NCBI GenBank assembly: GCA_937893115.1
Contig: CALBGK010000095.1
Span: 1 to 9,600, forward strand
Reading direction: 5' to 3'
Length of the DNA: 9,600 nt
Source of the DNA: an uncultured Erysipelotrichaceae bacterium
GTDB lineage: Bacteria; Bacillota_I; Bacilli_A; Erysipelotrichales; Erysipelotrichaceae
Below, piece after piece: positions 7,453 through 9,600 of this stretch. Position 1 is the first letter of the stretch. Each line of letters begins with the position of its first letter. A program made the translations under genes and the position numbers. The notes under the pieces were generated by a model. It did not search any database. It had not been told where the DNA came from and worked only from the letters and a program-made list of their open reading frames with translations.

Positions 7453-8111
7453 TTAATAATTAGTTGCTTGTCTTTCAAAATATGATTTAGGGAATCCACA
7501 AGTTGGACAAACTTCTGGTGCCTGAATATCGAAATGTAAATGTCCACACTGACGGCACATCCAGAACACTGCTCCTGCCTCTTTAAATACTTCTCCCTTT
7601 TGCAAACGTTCTAATAATTTACGGTAACGTTCTTCATGAGCTTTCTCTACAGCGGCTACTCTTTCAAATTTTACCGCTAATTCTTCAAATCCCTCTTCAC
7701 GAGCATCTGGTACATATCTGTCCATTCATCATTCTCACCTTGAGCTGCAGCTTCTAGATTTTCCATAGTATTGCCAATGCCATGGAATTCCTGAAACCAC
7801 ATTTTAGCATGTTGCGATTCTTGCTCCGATGTTTCCATAAAGATCGAAGAAATTTGTTCATAACCTTCTAAAGCTGCTTTTTGAGCAAAATATTTATATT
7901 TATTTCTTGCTTGTGATTCTCCGGCAAAAGCTTCCATCAAATTCTTTTCTGTTTTTGTTCCAGCATATTTGCTTGTAGCTTGAGCTTCCTTCTTTTCAAT
8001 GATTTCTTCAAAGTTTTCTGCTCCTACTTTACATAGTGGGCAAACAAAATCTTTGTCTAAGCTTTCTGCTTCGTGGATATATCCACACACTTTACATCTA
8101 AATTTTTTCAT
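7453..8111 (-). pseudogene. Rubrerythrin with rubredoxin domains at both ends, broken by a frameshift
   Basis: From the internal Met at 8111, the first part encodes an N-terminal rubredoxin (CKVCGY...CPLC) and then the diiron four-helix domain, with ligands in EAFAGESQAR, ETSEQESQHA and GENDEW. Just after EWTDMY (TAC at 7710-7712) the frame shifts. The rest of helix four (E and H in AVEKAHEERY) and a C-terminal rubredoxin (CRQCGH...CPTC) are in a different frame, down to the stop at 7453. The family usually has about five residues between DMY and the (D)AREEGF segment, yet only two bases separate them here, so a net loss of about 13 bases fits. Intact relatives reduce hydrogen peroxide using electrons passed through rubredoxin. 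The 7453-7725 frame has its own ATG, but this is a by-product of the shift, not a gene start. Confidence 0.85.
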
Positions 8112-9494
8112 AGTCTTTTTTCTTCCTTTCTCAAGATCACTACTTCGATCTATATAATTTGTGTGTAACATTTTTTTAGCAATATCGCTGAGGGGCTCTT
8201 TATAAAATTCGCGATACAATCGAATGATCTCTGAATTTTCATACGACGATCTTATTTCAGCTTCTTCATCTCTTTTATACAATCCCTGCATCCTTTTCTT
8301 TAAAACTTCAGGATCTTTTTGCAGTATTTCTTTTGGTTGGCCACCTCCGCCGATACATCCTCCAGGGCATGTCATAACTTCGATGAAATGATATGTTTCT
8401 CCTGTTTCCTCTATATGGCGTAAAAATCTCTTTGCGCTCGATGTCGTTGATATAACTGCGTATCTTATCTTGTTGCCTTGAATGTCCAGAGAACCCTCTT
8501 TTACATTTTCAAAACCTCTAACTGGTGACAGATTCAGCAGTTCAGGGGTAGGTTCTTCTCCTGTTAAGATGTGATAAGCTGTCCGAAGAGCAGCTTCCAT
8601 TACCCCTCCACTATTTCCAAATAAGATTCCGCCTCCAGAAGAGCGTGACATCAAGGAGTCATAAGCATCTTCTTGCAAGGAATTAAAATCAATTCCTTCT
8701 TCTTTTGCCCATATAGCTAATTCACGGGCAGTAATGACATGATCCATATCTTTGATGCCTTCTATGTCTAGATAATCGGCAGATTGATGCATTTCATCAC
8801 GTCTTATCTCATATTTTTTGGCCGTACAAGGCGTTAAGGCAACATTGACGATCTTGCTGGGATCAATTTCTTTCTGCTGAGCAAAATACGTCTTGACAGT
8901 TGGACCCTGCATTCCGATCGGGCTTTTGGCTGAAGATAAATTCTGAATATATTCCGGTTCAAAGGTTTCGACATATTTTACCCAAGCTGGACAACAGCTT
9001 GTAAACTGAGGCAGTTTTCTTCCCTCCTGAATACGTTTTATCAGTTCATTAGCTTCTTCCATGATTGTTAGATCTGCAGCAAAATTGGTATCCAATACAT
9101 AATCAAAACCTAATTTGCGCAGTAAAGAAACCATCTTTCCTTCAACAAATGAACCCGGTTCTGCTCCAAATGCTTCTCCCAGAGAAACACGAACTGCAGG
9201 CGAAGTAGATACGATAACAATTTTTTCTTTATCTTTTATCGCTTGTTGCACTTCTTTATATTCGTAACGTTCTGTAATGCTATTTGTCGGGCACACATTT
9301 GCACACTGACCACAGTGGATACAAATTGCCATATCTTGTGTCGATTCTAATGAATAAAAACCATGCACAGATATTTTTTCTTGGCATACGTTTTTACACT
9401 GGCCACATTGAATACATAATGATTCATTTCTAACTATCGCTTCATTATCTGCTTCAATAGCTACACGAACACTCAAAGGCAAATGCTTACTCAT
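7677..9494 (-). CDS. [FeFe] hydrogenase read in frame into a truncated rubredoxin-rubrerythrin module
   Basis: This 605-codon frame is a cytoplasmic hydrogenase that interconverts H2 with protons and electrons. Residues 27-37 and 58-68 carry two CxxCxxCxxxC ferredoxin-type [4Fe-4S] motifs. The catalytic domain has motif L1 TSCCPAW (165-171), L2 TPCTAKKYE (C223) and L3 TCPGGCIGGGGQP (C376, C380), so all H-cluster ligands are present. NLSSAKSP and MEEANE keep residues of the usual proton path. The hydrogenase domain ends near 455 (LHTNYIDRSSDL). It runs through a short basic linker (EKGRKKT) into M462, rubredoxin (C467, C470, C485, C488) and the first helices of rubrerythrin, then 10 off-frame residues before TAG. 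The start overlaps the Fur gene. No [2Fe-2S] domain is present, so partners probably include ferredoxin or the attached rubredoxin. Maturation genes are not in the window. Confidence 0.9.
   Translation of the reverse strand: MSKHLPLSVRVAIEADNEAIVRNESLCIQCGQCKNVCQEKISVHGFYSLESTQDMAICIHCGQCANVCPTNSITERYEYKEVQQAIKDKEKIVIVSTSPAVRVSLGEAFGAEPGSFVEGKMVSLLRKLGFDYVLDTNFAADLTIMEEANELIKRIQEGRKLPQFTSCCPAWVKYVETFEPEYIQNLSSAKSPIGMQGPTVKTYFAQQKEIDPSKIVNVALTPCTAKKYEIRRDEMHQSADYLDIEGIKDMDHVITARELAIWAKEEGIDFNSLQEDAYDSLMSRSSGGGILFGNSGGVMEAALRTAYHILTGEEPTPELLNLSPVRGFENVKEGSLDIQGNKIRYAVISTTSSAKRFLRHIEETGETYHFIEVMTCPGGCIGGGGQPKEILQKDPEVLKKRMQGLYKRDEEAEIRSSYENSEIIRLYREFYKEPLSDIAKKMLHTNYIDRSSDLEKGRKKTMKKFRCKVCGYIHEAESLDKDFVCPLCKVGAENFEEIIEKKEAQATSKYAGTKTEKNLMEAFAGESQARNKYKYFAQKAALEGYEQISSIFMETSEQESQHAKMWFQEFHGIGNTMENLEAAAQGENDEWTDMYQMLVKRDLKN
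8109..8130 (-). promoter_or_regulatory. Internal ribosome-binding site and possible start of the rubrerythrin module
   Basis: On the minus strand GAAAGGAAG (plus 8122-8130) precedes the ATG at 8111 by about 10 bases, a normal Shine-Dalgarno arrangement. The same bases encode the linker EKGRK in the hydrogenase frame. The rubredoxin start MKKFRC is a typical free-standing start for the family. The module may thus be made both as a fusion and separately, or the two genes were separate until a stop codon was lost. Confidence 0.55.
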
Positions 9495-9600
9495 GTTCTT
9501 TTTTCTCTCTTTCTAATTTTAAACATTCATTACAAAGACCAAAGAATTCAATTGAGTGGCCTTCGACATAAAAATCACCAAGTTTTCTCTGCAGTTCATC
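9487..9600 (-). CDS. Fur/PerR-family transcriptional repressor, C-terminal 37 codons
   Basis: The visible end contains VEGHSIEFFGLCNECL, the familiar Fur-family C-terminal pattern with a metal-binding histidine context and the CxxC pair that holds structural zinc, then a short charged tail and TAA (9487-9489). The rest lies outside the window. Family members sense Fe2+, Zn2+ or, as PerR, hydrogen peroxide through bound metal. Next to hydrogenase and rubrerythrin, PerR is the likeliest type, but the residues that would decide are not visible. The stop overlaps the hydrogenase start by 8 bases (ATGAGTAA), indicating one message and probably translational coupling. The repressor would then be the first gene of the operon it controls. 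Confidence 0.85.
   Translation of the reverse strand, partial: DELQRKLGDFYVEGHSIEFFGLCNECLKLEREKKEHE

Noticed and set aside
7453..7725. Separate 90-residue rubredoxin-like gene
   Set aside because: The sequence is the C-terminal part of the rubrerythrin. Its ATG is a frame accident in the EWTDMY codons, with no ribosome-binding site and overlap with the upstream frame.

Overview
The window is AT-rich and compact. The PerR/Fur-type regulator, [FeFe] hydrogenase and rubrerythrin point to a strictly anaerobic, low-GC Bacillota. The gut-type Erysipelotrichia/Clostridia are a plausible home, but that is an inference from gene content and style, not a match I could run. Nearly every convincing gene lies on the minus strand, so the window is best read from right to left. 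I see no tRNA, rRNA, CRISPR array or intact insertion sequence.

Right edge (about 7400-9600): a redox and peroxide-stress operon. It starts with the last 37 codons of a Fur/PerR-family repressor, which overlaps the start of an [FeFe] hydrogenase by 8 bases. The hydrogenase has two N-terminal [4Fe-4S] clusters and all H-cluster cysteines. It reads without a stop into a rubredoxin-rubrerythrin module. That module is then broken by a frameshift near 7708, which looks like a net loss of about 13 bases. Its last helix and C-terminal rubredoxin continue in another frame to 7453, followed by a strong terminator. The intact ancestor would have had the layout hydrogenase + rubredoxin + diiron rubrerythrin + rubredoxin under a peroxide or iron sensor, which suggests H2- or ferredoxin-linked peroxide reduction.

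Middle (about 6200-7400): a decayed, gene-poor stretch. It holds one unrecognised small plus-strand ORF (6785-6979), an isolated plus-strand terminator, and a startless 92-codon minus-strand fragment. The fragment matches the C-terminal PD-(D/E)xK nuclease domain (DUF2726-like) that ends many large SF1 helicases.

Centre-left (2863-6194): three closely spaced minus-strand genes. They are a RimJ-type GNAT acetyltransferase with a 50-residue antitoxin-like tail, an SPL-family radical SAM protein, and a 575-residue CysK-CysE fusion carrying both final steps of cysteine synthesis. A clear terminator follows.

Left edge (1-2760): a convincing promoter with an unusual G-rich spacer drives a very large SF1 (Upf1/Dna2-like) helicase that runs off the window. 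It is a candidate genome-defence protein. The nuclease fragment at 6223-6501 may be what is left of a second gene of this kind, which would make the locus a helicase-nuclease turnover site. The most interesting items are the hydrogenase-rubrerythrin fusion, its frameshift, the CysK-CysE fusion, and the helicase paired with a nuclease relic.
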